NCBI RefSeq assembly: GCF_011365745.1
Contig: NZ_JAAOBY010000009.1
Location: forward strand, 1 to 64,000
DNA from: Flavobacterium turcicum
Lineage (GTDB): Bacteria > Bacteroidota > Bacteroidia > Flavobacteriales > Flavobacteriaceae
Length of the DNA: 64,000 bases
Direction of reading: 5' to 3'
The position numbers were made by a program, and so were the translations under genes. Positions 44,954 through 54,468 of this stretch are shown piece after piece (position 1 is the first letter of the stretch; every line of letters begins with the position of its first letter). A model generated the notes under the pieces. It searched no databases, was not told the DNA's origin, and saw only the letters and a list, made by a program, of their open reading frames with translations.

Positions 44954-47194
44954 ATGAACCATGAAGTTATGATAGAAATTGATATCGAGAAAGAAAATAA
45001 AGCGATTGCGCAAGAATACAAAGAACTTTTACGCATAAGTTATCAAACTTTGACCGATGATGATAAAAAACTCATCCGAAAAGCTTTTGATGTATCTGTT
45101 GAGGCACACAAAGACCAACGCAGAAAATCTGGCGAAGCCTACATCTTCCACCCTATTGCTGTAGCAAAAATTGTTGCTTCTGAAATTGGTCTAGGTGCCA
45201 CCTCAATTGCAGCTGCGTTATTGCATGATGTTGTTGAGGACACACCTACTACCGTGCAAGATATTGAGCGTTTGTTCAATCCAAAAGTAGCGCAATTGGT
45301 TGAAGGATTGACCAAAATATCCTTGGTTCAAAAGGATCTAAATGCCTCTATGCAAGCTGAAAATTTCAGAAAAATGATCTTGACACTCAATGATGATGTT
45401 CGAGTGATTTTGATCAAATTGGCAGACCGTTTGCACAACATGCAAACCATGGACTCCATGCAAGAGGACAAACAAACTAAAATTGCCTCAGAAACCTTAT
45501 ACATTTACGCACCTTTGGCGCATCGTTTAGGGTTATACAATATTAAAACCAAACTAGAAGATTTAGGTTTAAAATATACTGAACCCGCTATTTACAATGA
45601 AATAGTGAGTAAAATTAAAGAAACCAAAGAGCAACAAGACGCCTACATTGCTGATATCTCCGAAGTATTAAAAGCATCTTTAGACAAAGAAGGAGTTGAA
45701 TATATTATCAAGGGCCGACCAAAATCAATTTATTCTATTCGTAGAAAAATGAAAGCTCAAAACGTAACCTTTGACGAGGTTTACGATAAATTTGCTCTAC
45801 GAATTGTTTACAAAGCCAATCCAAACGAGGAGAAATTTATCGCTTGGAAAATTTACTCTATCGTTACAGATCATTATCGACCAAGTCCTAGTCGTTTGCG
45901 CGATTGGATTTCTTCACCAAAAACTACCGGTTACGAAGCTTTGCACATCACTGTTATGGGACCAAAAGGTCGTTGGGTAGAAGTTCAAGTGCGTAGTGAA
46001 CGTATGGACGAGATTGCTGAAAAAGGTTATGCTGCTCATTACAAATATAAAAATGGTGCTACCGAAGAAAGTGGTTTGGATGTTTGGTTGAATCTTTTAC
46101 GGGAAGCCTTAGAAAATTCAGAAACCAATGCCGTTGATTTTGTAGAAGATTTTAAAATGAATTTGTATTCAAAAGAAATCTTTGTGTTTACACCAAAAGG
46201 TGAAATTAAATCACTCCCAAAAGGAGCAACATCATTGGATTTCGCATTTGGAATTCATTCCGAAATTGGTATTCGCACCCGCGGAACACGCGTAAATGGT
46301 AAATTAGTTCCGCTAAACTTTGAATTAAAAAGTGGCGATCAAGTAGAAGTAATCACTTCACAACATCAAAAACCAACTATCAACTGGTTGGATTATGTAA
46401 CAACATCACGCGCCAAAACAAAAATTAAAAACGTCCTCAACGAGAATACCAAAAAGATTGGCGAGGAAGGAAAAGAATTGCTTACCAGAAAATTAAAGCA
46501 CTTAAAAATCACGATGAGCGAACAAGTGGTTAATGAGTTGGTTAATTTTTTCAAACTAAAAACTAGTTTAGACTTGTTTTATCGTGTGGGTATTGGTTCC
46601 ATTGAAAACCAACAACTTAAAGATTACGCTTCGCAAAAAAGCAATTCAATTATCAACTTTTTCAAAAATAAAATCAAACGATCTGGCAGCAGTACCACAT
46701 CGGACGAAGACATTCATAAACCTGTTATTAGCAGTAATTATGATATGTTGGTTTTTGGAAAAGAACACGATAAACTTGACTATAAACTTTCGCCTTGTTG
46801 CAACCCAATTCCGGGTGATGATGTTTTTGGTTTTGTTACCATAAATGAAGGTATCAAAGTGCATAAAAAAGATTGCCCGAACGCCATTGGGATGCAATCT
46901 AACTATGCTTACCGCATCATGTCGGCTAAATGGATTGACTCGTCGCAAGAAGAGTTCAAAGCCATCATTAACATTACAGGAATGGATGTTCTGGGCTTGA
47001 CCAACCAACTGACGAAAGTCATCTCCAACAACATGCACGTAAACATTCAAAGCATTGCGCTTAGCACCGATGCCGGAATTTTTGAAGGACAAGTGGCTGT
47101 TATTGTTCAAAACAATACCATTTTGAAAAAATTAATTAGCAACATCAAAAAAATAGATGGTGTTGATAAAGTAACCCGAGAATACAAAACGTAG
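44954..47194 (+). CDS. rel: Bifunctional (p)ppGpp synthase/hydrolase Rel
   Basis: 746 aa, full RelA/SpoT architecture. The HD hydrolase (about residues 40-195) has FHPIAV with His66 and LLHDVVEDT with His91/Asp92. The synthetase domain (about 245-360) has GRPKSIYSIRRKM and FDEVYDKFALRI. TGS (about 405-465), a Cys-containing conserved domain with LSPCCNPIPGDD (near 612), and a C-terminal ACT domain follow. With the hydrolase residues intact it should both make and break the stringent-response alarmone. Gene order rel-fur-purA is typical of flavobacteria as I recall it. ATG start. Confidence 0.95.
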   Translation: MNHEVMIEIDIEKENKAIAQEYKELLRISYQTLTDDDKKLIRKAFDVSVEAHKDQRRKSGEAYIFHPIAVAKIVASEIGLGATSIAAALLHDVVEDTPTTVQDIERLFNPKVAQLVEGLTKISLVQKDLNASMQAENFRKMILTLNDDVRVILIKLADRLHNMQTMDSMQEDKQTKIASETLYIYAPLAHRLGLYNIKTKLEDLGLKYTEPAIYNEIVSKIKETKEQQDAYIADISEVLKASLDKEGVEYIIKGRPKSIYSIRRKMKAQNVTFDEVYDKFALRIVYKANPNEEKFIAWKIYSIVTDHYRPSPSRLRDWISSPKTTGYEALHITVMGPKGRWVEVQVRSERMDEIAEKGYAAHYKYKNGATEESGLDVWLNLLREALENSETNAVDFVEDFKMNLYSKEIFVFTPKGEIKSLPKGATSLDFAFGIHSEIGIRTRGTRVNGKLVPLNFELKSGDQVEVITSQHQKPTINWLDYVTTSRAKTKIKNVLNENTKKIGEEGKELLTRKLKHLKITMSEQVVNELVNFFKLKTSLDLFYRVGIGSIENQQLKDYASQKSNSIINFFKNKIKRSGSSTTSDEDIHKPVISSNYDMLVFGKEHDKLDYKLSPCCNPIPGDDVFGFVTINEGIKVHKKDCPNAIGMQSNYAYRIMSAKWIDSSQEEFKAIINITGMDVLGLTNQLTKVISNNMHVNIQSIALSTDAGIFEGQVAVIVQNNTILKKLISNIKKIDGVDKVTREYKT

Positions 47195-47297
47195 CCTGTC
47201 TGTAGAAAGACTTTCTTGATTCAATTAAAAAAATCTAGAAAAGCAGAAAATTAAAAACTAAACAAACGGGAAGTTTTAAACTTTGAACTAAAAAAAT

Positions 47298-47305
47298 TAT
47301 CTTTG
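47298..47305 (+). promoter_or_regulatory. Minus-7 box very close to the fur start
   Basis: TATCTTTG ends seven bases before the ATG at 47313, so a transcript from it would have almost no leader. Confidence 0.5.
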
Positions 47306-47312
47306 CGCGCAT

Positions 47313-47801
47313 ATGACACTCATTTCCACAGACAATACTAAAAACCAAGAAATTGTAAAAAATGTTTTTACAATGTACCTTGAAAAAAAAGGACACCGCA
47401 AGACTCCCGAGCGCTACGCGATCCTTCAAGAGATTTATGATAGCGAAGAACATTTTGATGTAGAAAATTTGTACATCAAGATGAAAAACAAAAACTATCG
47501 TGTCAGCAGAGCGACCTTATACAATACCATAGAATTACTTTTGGATTGTGCTTTGGTGCGCAAACATCAATTTGGACAAAATCAAGCACACTACGAAAAA
47601 TCATATTTTGATAAGCAGCACGATCATATTATTATGACTGATACAGGCGAAGTAATTGAGTTTTGTGATCCAAGAATTCAGAGCATCAAAAAAACGATTG
47701 AAGATATTTTTGATATCGAAATAACTAATCACTCGCTTTACTTATACGGCAATAAAAGGCAAGCGCCAGTTTTGAACGAGGAAGATCGTACAGAAATTTA
47801 A
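47313..47801 (+). CDS. fur: Fur family transcriptional regulator
   Basis: 162 aa. Winged-helix DNA-binding domain with [16 protein letters not shown] (residues 29-44) and [16 protein letters not shown] (63-78), then the dimer domain with metal site QHDH (102-105). The structural CXXC zinc pair is absent: those positions are Met108 and Thr111. Only Cys79 and Cys118 remain. A Fur or PerR-like role in iron or peroxide response is likely by family. purA follows after 27 bases. Confidence 0.9.
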   Translation: MTLISTDNTKNQEIVKNVFTMYLEKKGHRKTPERYAILQEIYDSEEHFDVENLYIKMKNKNYRVSRATLYNTIELLLDCALVRKHQFGQNQAHYEKSYFDKQHDHIIMTDTGEVIEFCDPRIQSIKKTIEDIFDIEITNHSLYLYGNKRQAPVLNEEDRTEI

Positions 47802-47828
47802 AAAAACTAACTACAAATAACATTTAGA

Positions 47829-49100
47829 ATGACAGTTGATTTATTACTAGGATTACAATGGGGAGATGAAGGAAAAGGAAAAATTGTGGATGTCTTAACT
47901 TCAAAATATGACATCATTGCACGTTTTCAAGGTGGTCCAAATGCAGGACACACATTAGAATTTGATGGCATCAAACACGTCCTAAGAACTATTCCCTCAG
48001 GTATTTTTCATAAAACTGCCGTAAATATCATTGGAAACGGAGTGGTAATTGATCCTGTTGTTTTTCAAAAAGAAATTGAAGGTCTTGAAAAGTTTAATAT
48101 TGACATCAAAAAGAAATTAATCATTTCGCGTAAAGCACACTTAATTTTACCAACACACCGCTTGCTTGATGCTGCATCTGAGGCATCAAAAGGAAAAGCA
48201 AAAATTGGTTCTACATTAAAGGGTATTGGACCAACTTACATGGACAAAACAGGTAGAAACGGTTTGCGTGTAGGTGACATTGAATTGGAAGACTTTGCTG
48301 ACCGTTACAGAGCTTTGGCTGACAAGCACGAAGAAATGATTCAGTTTTACGATGTAGCTATTCAATACAATTTAGCCGAAATGGAAGCCGAGTTTTTTGA
48401 AGCTATCCAAGAGCTTAAAAAATTAGATTTTATTGATAGCGAAGAGTACTTGCACCAAGCTCAAAAAGCAGGAAAATCAATTTTATGCGAAGGCGCTCAA
48501 GGTTCCTTGCTTGATGTTGATTTTGGTACTTATCCGTTTGTAACATCATCAAACACCACTGCTGCTGGAGCTTGTACAGGTTTAGGTATTGCACCAAACA
48601 AAATCAAAGAGGTTTACGGAATTTTCAAAGCTTACGTAACTCGTGTGGGTAGCGGACCGTTCCCTACAGAACTTTTTGATGAAGATGGAGCTACCATGGC
48701 AAGAGTAGGAAACGAATTCGGATCAGTTACAGGTCGTCAAAGACGTTGTGGATGGTTGGACTTAGTAGCGCTTAAATACGCTGTTCAAGTAAACGGTGTA
48801 ACGCAATTAATGATGATGAAAGGTGATGTTTTATCTGGTTTCGAAACTTTAAAAGTGTGTACTTCTTACAATTATAAAGGTGAAAACATAGCACATTTTC
48901 CATACAATATCGAGCCTGAAAATGTTACTCCTGTGTATCAAGAATTCAAAGGATGGAAACAAGATTTAACAGGTATGACTACTTATGATGAACTACCAGT
49001 TGAATTAAAAGAATACATTGATTTTATTGAAAAAGAAATCGAAGTGCCAATCAAAATTGTTTCTGTTGGACCAGATAGAAAACAGACAATTTTAAAATAA
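47829..49100 (+). CDS. purA: Adenylosuccinate synthase
   Basis: 423 aa, full length. GTP-binding GLQWGDEGKGKIVD (residues 8-21) with catalytic Asp13, GGPNAGHTLEF with His41 (35-45), GSTLKGIGPTYMDK (126-139) and the VTGRQRRCGWLDL segment (299-311) are all in place. It joins aspartate to IMP using GTP, the first step from IMP to AMP. It sits behind fur and is followed by a strong terminator. The link to rel upstream is notable because (p)ppGpp is known to inhibit PurA in other bacteria, but no direct regulatory site is visible. Confidence 0.98.
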   Translation: MTVDLLLGLQWGDEGKGKIVDVLTSKYDIIARFQGGPNAGHTLEFDGIKHVLRTIPSGIFHKTAVNIIGNGVVIDPVVFQKEIEGLEKFNIDIKKKLIISRKAHLILPTHRLLDAASEASKGKAKIGSTLKGIGPTYMDKTGRNGLRVGDIELEDFADRYRALADKHEEMIQFYDVAIQYNLAEMEAEFFEAIQELKKLDFIDSEEYLHQAQKAGKSILCEGAQGSLLDVDFGTYPFVTSSNTTAAGACTGLGIAPNKIKEVYGIFKAYVTRVGSGPFPTELFDEDGATMARVGNEFGSVTGRQRRCGWLDLVALKYAVQVNGVTQLMMMKGDVLSGFETLKVCTSYNYKGENIAHFPYNIEPENVTPVYQEFKGWKQDLTGMTTYDELPVELKEYIDFIEKEIEVPIKIVSVGPDRKQTILK

Positions 49101-49109
49101 AATACAACA

Positions 49110-49140
49110 AACGCTCTGAAATTCAGGGCGTTTTTTTTTT
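49110..49140 (+). terminator. Terminator after purA
   Basis: Stem AACGC-T-CTGAA with TTCAG-G-GCGTT (one T-G pair), minimal loop, ten or more T. Confidence 0.92.
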
Positions 49141-49178
49141 ACCTTAGCACGGCTACAGTCTTTTGCAACAGTATTTTT

Positions 49179-50210
49179 ATGAAAGCTATTTCCTTTTTAC
49201 AAAAATCAAGATGTTGGGTTATTCTCTTTTTGGGAATAGTCTATTCTTGCAATCAAGCGGAGGAAACGATAGCAAATAGCAAGTCAGATGAATATTCAAC
49301 GCAAGGCAGTCTCATTCTCAAAAACAAGCAAGCCATACAACTTATTGGCACCAACTCGTTTCAGGTTTTTGGAGCAAATGACCAAAAAATGAAAAGTTGG
49401 AACATGGATATTGCAAGGGAATTTATAGGGAACGTTTCAGAACAACCGCTTACAGGCATACCAATCAAAGACAGTAATAATTCGTTCTTGCACTCGTTAC
49501 AAAGCGTGGTAGACGGTAACCGCAAGAACAACCGAATTACCATTTTGTGCGGTTTTGGTTGGAATGGAAAAACGGAAACGGAATTCACAGGCAAAAGCCC
49601 GACGCAAACTTTTTGGTGGGAAGCTTACAAAGAAAAATTAAAGGAATGGGCGCTTCACTTTAAAGATCAACCAGATGTATGGTTAGAAGTATGGAATGAA
49701 CCTTACCGATTTGATAGAGCTGATGGTTATACCGATGCTATTTGGGAAAATGACATGAATACTTTAGTGCGCATTATTCGAAGTACGGGAAATAATTCAA
49801 TTGTAATTGTGCCTTGTGCAGAACAAGGACAAGATGAAAGTGTATTACTCCAAAAAGGTGCTTTATTTTTAGAAAAGAATCCAAAAATAATTTTCGATAT
49901 TCATGCCTATGAAAAATGGTTATTGGATAGTGATGCCTCCATCAGCGTTAGATTGGATCAACTAAAAAAACAAAATTTACCAATCATTTTTAGCGAAACG
50001 GCCCCAATGAATGCTGGAATTTTAATGAATCCGACTTATTTTCTCAACAGCGTTTACCAAAGAGGATTTTCGGTCTGTGCTTGGGTTTGGAAATATGACA
50101 GTTCAGATCAAGATGCCCTACTCACTACCGAAGGCCTGCCCAACGATAAAAACAATAATAACTGGGGAACTACTTTTAAAAACCTTGCCGCACGACCGCG
50201 CACTCCCTAA
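49179..50210 (+). CDS. Glycoside hydrolase family 5 lipoprotein
   Basis: 343 aa. Lipobox near Cys24 (GIVYSCNQ), so likely lipid-anchored. A TIM-barrel GH5-type enzyme follows with acid/base Glu174 in EVWNEPYRF and nucleophile Glu273 in IIFSETAPMN. The family covers endo-beta-1,4-glucanases and mannanases. It is an orphan: there is no SusC/SusD pair and no other carbohydrate enzyme beside it. It lies alone between the purA terminator and nudK (14 bases before its ATG), so it may share a transcript with nudK. Confidence 0.85.
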   Translation: MKAISFLQKSRCWVILFLGIVYSCNQAEETIANSKSDEYSTQGSLILKNKQAIQLIGTNSFQVFGANDQKMKSWNMDIAREFIGNVSEQPLTGIPIKDSNNSFLHSLQSVVDGNRKNNRITILCGFGWNGKTETEFTGKSPTQTFWWEAYKEKLKEWALHFKDQPDVWLEVWNEPYRFDRADGYTDAIWENDMNTLVRIIRSTGNNSIVIVPCAEQGQDESVLLQKGALFLEKNPKIIFDIHAYEKWLLDSDASISVRLDQLKKQNLPIIFSETAPMNAGILMNPTYFLNSVYQRGFSVCAWVWKYDSSDQDALLTTEGLPNDKNNNNWGTTFKNLAARPRTP

Positions 50211-50224
50211 ACCTAAAACTTATA

Positions 50225-50806
50225 ATGAAAAACCCTGCTATAAAAATCCAAAAAACAGAATTACTATCTGATAATTGGTATATCCTAAACAAAGTAACTT
50301 TCAACTTTCAAAAAAAAGACAATTCTTGGATTACACAAAAAAGAGAAGTCTATGACAGAGGCAACGGTGCAGCCATTTTGTTGTACAATGCGGAACAAAA
50401 AACAGTAATTTTAACGCGTCAGTTCAGACTACCCACGTATTTAAACGGAAATGCATCAGGAATGAGCATTGAAGTTTGTGCCGGATTATTAGACCAAGAC
50501 CAACCGGAGCAATGCATCATTCGAGAAACGGAAGAAGAAACCGGCTATAGATTATCAAACGTAACAAAAATCATGGAATCGTACATGTCTCCTGGTGCCG
50601 TTACTGAAATATTATACCTATTTACCGGTGCTTACAACGCCTCAATGAAAGTTAGCGAAGGCGGCGGTGTAGCGCATGAAGAGGAAAACATCGAAGTTTT
50701 AGAAATGCCTTTTGACCAAGCTTACGCGATGATTGCAACAGGTGAAATTAAAGATGCCAAAACAATTATGTTATTGCAATACGCCAAAATTCATCAGCTT
50801 GTATAA
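50225..50806 (+). CDS. nudK: GDP-mannose pyrophosphatase, NudK-like
   Basis: 193 aa, the length of Escherichia coli NudK, with the same motif KREVYDRGNGAAILLYN (about residues 39-55) and a Nudix box with RETEEETGY near 99-107. NudK hydrolyses GDP-mannose and related nucleotide sugars. The C-terminal EMPFDQAYAMIATGEIKDAKT also matches. Its stop overlaps the next gene's start as TAATG. The Nudix core is clear; the substrate is by family likeness. Confidence 0.88.
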   Translation: MKNPAIKIQKTELLSDNWYILNKVTFNFQKKDNSWITQKREVYDRGNGAAILLYNAEQKTVILTRQFRLPTYLNGNASGMSIEVCAGLLDQDQPEQCIIRETEEETGYRLSNVTKIMESYMSPGAVTEILYLFTGAYNASMKVSEGGGVAHEEENIEVLEMPFDQAYAMIATGEIKDAKTIMLLQYAKIHQLV

Positions 50807-51693
50807 TGAATAACAAAACAAAAGGAGTTGTATTTGCACTTTTAGCTACTTTGCTTTGGTCTGTCAATATGGTTATTGCAAGCAGTATCAAAGGGCATAT
50901 TCCGCCAATTGGACTGGCTTTTTGGCGCTGGTGTGTTGCTTGTTTAGCCTTTGCACTGTTTGCCTTCAAAAGTACAGTTGCTCAATTTTCAATCGTCAAA
51001 AAAAACTGGTTGTATCTTTTTTGCACTGCTATTTTAGGCATAACCATCTTTAATACTTTAATCTATTTTGCAGGAAAAACAACGAGTGCCATTAATTTGT
51101 CTTTAATTGCCATTTCTATCCCGCTGTTTATCATTTTTTTGTCCCGGATATTTTTAAAAGAACGCATTTCAACTCTCAAATTGGTTGGTATTGCCACCAT
51201 TATTTGTGGTGTTTTAGTATTAATTTCAAAAGGGTCTTGGCAAGCCTTACGCTCGATAAGTTTTAGTTTTGGCGATATTCTGATGCTAATTGCGTGTTTC
51301 TTTTTTGCCTCATATACTCTTTTGGTGCGCAAAAAACCGACAGAAATAGATTCAAAAGTTTTTCTTTTTTCGGTTTTTGTAATGGGTACCGTGGCTTTAT
51401 TTCCTTTTTACCTTTACGAGCATTGGTACATCACAACCGTACAATTTGATACTAAAACAATATTGGTATTATTGTACGTTGGTATTTTTGCTTCGTTAGT
51501 TTCATTTTATTTATGGAACGAAGCCATAGTACTAATTGGCACTGCCAAAACAGCACTAATCTATTATCTTATTCCTGTTTTTAGCGGGCTCATAGCCTAT
51601 CTTATTACTGATCAACCGATTTTACAGTCGCAACTAATTAGCATGTTAATTATTATAACGGGTTTGTTACTAACAAATAAGAGTTCGAACTAA
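50806..51693 (+). CDS. EamA/DMT family transporter
   Basis: 295 aa, ten predicted membrane helices made of two EamA repeats (roughly residues 5-138 and 150-290). GVVFALLATLLWSVNMVIAS at the start is typical of the drug/metabolite transporter superfamily. Substrate unknown; relatives export amino acids or metabolites. It is coupled to nudK by the TAATG overlap. Its stop overlaps that of the convergent MFS gene by four bases. Confidence 0.9.
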   Translation: MNNKTKGVVFALLATLLWSVNMVIASSIKGHIPPIGLAFWRWCVACLAFALFAFKSTVAQFSIVKKNWLYLFCTAILGITIFNTLIYFAGKTTSAINLSLIAISIPLFIIFLSRIFLKERISTLKLVGIATIICGVLVLISKGSWQALRSISFSFGDILMLIACFFFASYTLLVRKKPTEIDSKVFLFSVFVMGTVALFPFYLYEHWYITTVQFDTKTILVLLYVGIFASLVSFYLWNEAIVLIGTAKTALIYYLIPVFSGLIAYLITDQPILQSQLISMLIIITGLLLTNKSSN

Positions 51694-52910
51694 ACCGTTT
51701 CTTTTTTCTTCAGATTAGGTAAAAACAAAGCGATTATACCAATTAGGGGTAAAAAAGCACAGAGTTCGTACACATACGTAATACTGCTATGATCAGCAAG
51801 ATTTCCCAATAGTGCCGATCCTAAACCACCCATTCCAAACGCAAAACCATAGAAAAGACCTGAAACCATGCCTAGTTTTTTTGGCAAAAGCTCTTGAGCA
51901 TACACCAAAATAGCTGGAAAAGCAGAAGAAATAATAATTCCAATCACTACTGATAAAATTCCGGTCCAAAACAAATCAACAAATGGCAATAGTAAGGTAA
52001 AAGGTGCAGCTCCTAGTACCGAAAACCAAATCACATATTTTCTTCCAAACTTATCTCCCAACGGACCTCCAATTAAGGTTCCGAAAGCGCAAGATGCCAA
52101 GAACAATACCAATTGAAATTGTGCTTCTTGCACAGATAAGCCAAATTTTTCAATCAAGTAAAAAGTAAAATAACTAGACATACTCGCCATGTAAAAGAAT
52201 TTTGAAAAAATCAAAACCAATAAGATAACAACCGAAATCACAATTGTTTTTTGAGATAACCGCGGCAAATCAATCACTGCTTTTTTGGTTGCTCTTAAAC
52301 TCAAATGATTTTGATACCAAAAGGCAATTCTACTTAGCACCACTAACGCAATTAATGCAACTCCTACAAACCAAACAATATGTCTTTGCGTATTGGGAAC
52401 AACGATCAAGGCTACTAAAAACGGACCAATTGCTGTTCCTGCGTTTCCTCCTAATTGAAAAATCGATTGTGCCAAACCGCGCTTGCCTCCCGAAGCCAAA
52501 AATGAAATTCGAGAAGCTTCAGGATGGAAAATCGAAGAACCAATTCCCACTAAAACTACTGCCAAAATAATCATCGGGAAACTCGATGCGTAACCTAAAG
52601 CAATCATTCCCGAAAGTGAGAACAGCATCCCGAAAATTTGAGAGAAAGGTTTTGGTCTAGTATCCGTATATAAACCAACAAGTGGCTGCAAAATAGAAGC
52701 TGCCAATTGATACGCCAAGGTAATGAGTCCGATTTGAGTAAAAGTCAACTTATAATTTTCTTTTAAAATAGGATAAGCAGCCGGAATTACCGCCTGTAGC
52801 AAATCGTTTAATAAATGAGCAAAAGCAATGGAAAAAAGTATAGAATATGCTGTTTTTTGTGCTGTATAAGTTGTTATTGTTTCAGGATTTGTAGAATTAG
52901 TAGATTGCAT
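51690..52910 (-). CDS. MFS transporter, fosmidomycin-resistance (Fsr) type
   Basis: 406 aa, twelve predicted membrane helices. FAHLLNDLLQAVIPAAYPIL (about residues 30-49) and the ALGYASSFPMIILAVVLVGIGSSIFHPEASRI region are those of the Fsr branch of the MFS, efflux pumps named for fosmidomycin. GTLIGGPLGDKFGRK (about 272-286) is the MFS loop motif. Whether it gives any drug resistance here is not known. It is a lone gene. Confidence 0.9.
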   Translation of the reverse strand: MQSTNSTNPETITTYTAQKTAYSILFSIAFAHLLNDLLQAVIPAAYPILKENYKLTFTQIGLITLAYQLAASILQPLVGLYTDTRPKPFSQIFGMLFSLSGMIALGYASSFPMIILAVVLVGIGSSIFHPEASRISFLASGGKRGLAQSIFQLGGNAGTAIGPFLVALIVVPNTQRHIVWFVGVALIALVVLSRIAFWYQNHLSLRATKKAVIDLPRLSQKTIVISVVILLVLIFSKFFYMASMSSYFTFYLIEKFGLSVQEAQFQLVLFLASCAFGTLIGGPLGDKFGRKYVIWFSVLGAAPFTLLLPFVDLFWTGILSVVIGIIISSAFPAILVYAQELLPKKLGMVSGLFYGFAFGMGGLGSALLGNLADHSSITYVYELCAFLPLIGIIALFLPNLKKKETV

Positions 52911-52949
52911 TAGTATAAAAGTTGTAAATAAATAATTATGGCAAAAAGA

Positions 52950-53861
52950 TTAAATAAATTGGACCATAAAATACCAAAAAGTCAGAGTGATAAATGAAAT
53001 CGGAATTCCGAAACCAATCATCATACTGCTTAACCTAGGTTTAAGTCCGTGTGTGGCCGAAAGTATACAGGCGGTTATCATGGGAGCCATAGCTGCCTCC
53101 ATTACTGCTATTTGTATACCGGTAGAATGTTGTTTTAGCATCACGACATAAATTAAAAAAATTAATGCTGGCGTGAGTATTAATTTATACAAAAGACCAA
53201 TTGCAAGAAAAGGCCAATGCTTACTGTTCTTCTCAAATTTTAATTGTAATCCTACCGAAATTAATGCCAATGGCGTCACTCCGCTACCTACCTTTTGCAA
53301 CAAAAATTGAAGAGTTGAAAGAAATTCTAAGTGAAACACATTCATCAAACAAGCCAATAAAAAAGTGATGAAAGGTGGAAAAAGCAGAATTTTTTTAGCT
53401 ATTTGCTTCGGTTCCGGATTACCGTCAGAAAATAAAGTAGCTACCACAATCCCGAGTGTTGACAAAACCACAAATGTACCGGGCTGGTCTACCAAGATAG
53501 CTGTTTTTAATCCGTCTTGTCCGTACAAGGCCTCAATAATCGGGAAACCTAAAAAGGAAGTATTTCCTAAACCAGCAGTCAAAATCAAACATCCCGTTAA
53601 CTTTTTGGACCACCCGAATTTTTTTCCCAAAAAACTAAAAAACAAATACGAACACCCGAAAGCAATCCACGCAACGCCAATGGGGAAAAGCAAGTCACTA
53701 CTCCAATTTATTTTTGGAATGTAATACAAAGCCAAGGCAGGAAGACAAACATTAATTACAATTTTGTTTAAAACTTGGTAAATGCGTACGGGAAACCCTT
53801 TGATGTTTTGAAACAACAAGCCTATACCTAAATAAACGAAAATTAAAACTAAATTGATCAT
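52950..53861 (-). CDS. AEC family transporter
   Basis: 303 aa, ten predicted membrane helices in two five-helix halves, matching the auxin efflux carrier (AEC) family of bacteria, whose members carry malate, malonate or similar acids. GLGNTSFLGFPIIEALYGQDG (about residues 96-116) is the conserved central motif. Substrate not assigned. It lies 39 bases upstream of the MFS gene on the same strand and may be cotranscribed. The Rrf2 regulator gene is divergent from it. Confidence 0.88.
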   Translation of the reverse strand: MINLVLIFVYLGIGLLFQNIKGFPVRIYQVLNKIVINVCLPALALYYIPKINWSSDLLFPIGVAWIAFGCSYLFFSFLGKKFGWSKKLTGCLILTAGLGNTSFLGFPIIEALYGQDGLKTAILVDQPGTFVVLSTLGIVVATLFSDGNPEPKQIAKKILLFPPFITFLLACLMNVFHLEFLSTLQFLLQKVGSGVTPLALISVGLQLKFEKNSKHWPFLAIGLLYKLILTPALIFLIYVVMLKQHSTGIQIAVMEAAMAPMITACILSATHGLKPRLSSMMIGFGIPISFITLTFWYFMVQFI

Positions 53862-53956
53862 ACCTTAAGTTACTGCAAAAGTACCCCTATTTTATTAATT
53901 GTGTAAAATGATTTTGCAATTAGGTAACTCGTAACTAAAAAAATAGTTTTTTAAAA

Positions 53957-53986
53957 TTGGAAAAATAAAAAACTAACTTATATTTG
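53957..53986 (+). promoter_or_regulatory. Promoter of the Rrf2 gene
   Basis: TTG (53957-53959), 19-base spacer, TATATTTG (53979-53986). Start near 53992, leader about 14 bases. Confidence 0.78.
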
Positions 53987-54005
53987 CAATAAATTTTATT
54001 ACAGT

Positions 54006-54413
54006 ATGATTTCCGGTAAGTTTGCTATAACCATGCACATTCTCACATTACTGCATCAATTTCCTGAGGAATATTTGTCCTCAGAGTTTTTGGCGTCGAG
54101 CATGAATGTACATCCTGTTTTGGTTAGAAAAGAAATTGCAAACCTGAAGAAAAACAATATCGTTATAAGCAAAGAAGGTAAAAATGGCGGTACAAAATTA
54201 TCTGTATCAGCAGCCTCTCTTACTTTAGAAACAATATTTAAAATGACTTTTGAAACCGTAAATTTGGGATATTCGAAAAATACCCCCAACCCTAAATGTC
54301 CTATCGGAAGAAAAATGAATGAAAAACTAAGCGATTTATATGATGAAATTAACACTAAGATCAGCTCTGAATTGAGCAACATAACACTCGAAAAATTTTC
54401 GAATCAATTTTAA
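54006..54413 (+). CDS. Rrf2 family transcriptional regulator
   Basis: 135 aa. Winged-helix domain with SSEFLASSMNVHPVLVRKEIANLKK (about residues 25-49 as read in parts) and a dimer helix. There is a single Cys98 in NPKCPIG and no iron-sulfur triplet of cysteines, so it resembles the thiol-type YwnA/redox branch rather than IscR. It precedes an NAD(P)-binding protein by 55 bases, a pairing like ywnA-ywnB of Bacillus subtilis. Autoregulation is likely but no operator is evident. Confidence 0.86.
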   Translation: MISGKFAITMHILTLLHQFPEEYLSSEFLASSMNVHPVLVRKEIANLKKNNIVISKEGKNGGTKLSVSAASLTLETIFKMTFETVNLGYSKNTPNPKCPIGRKMNEKLSDLYDEINTKISSELSNITLEKFSNQF

Positions 54414-54468
54414 ACTTTTTTTTAACTTAAACTGTAACATTTTTTATTACTTATTAAATCTAAATATT

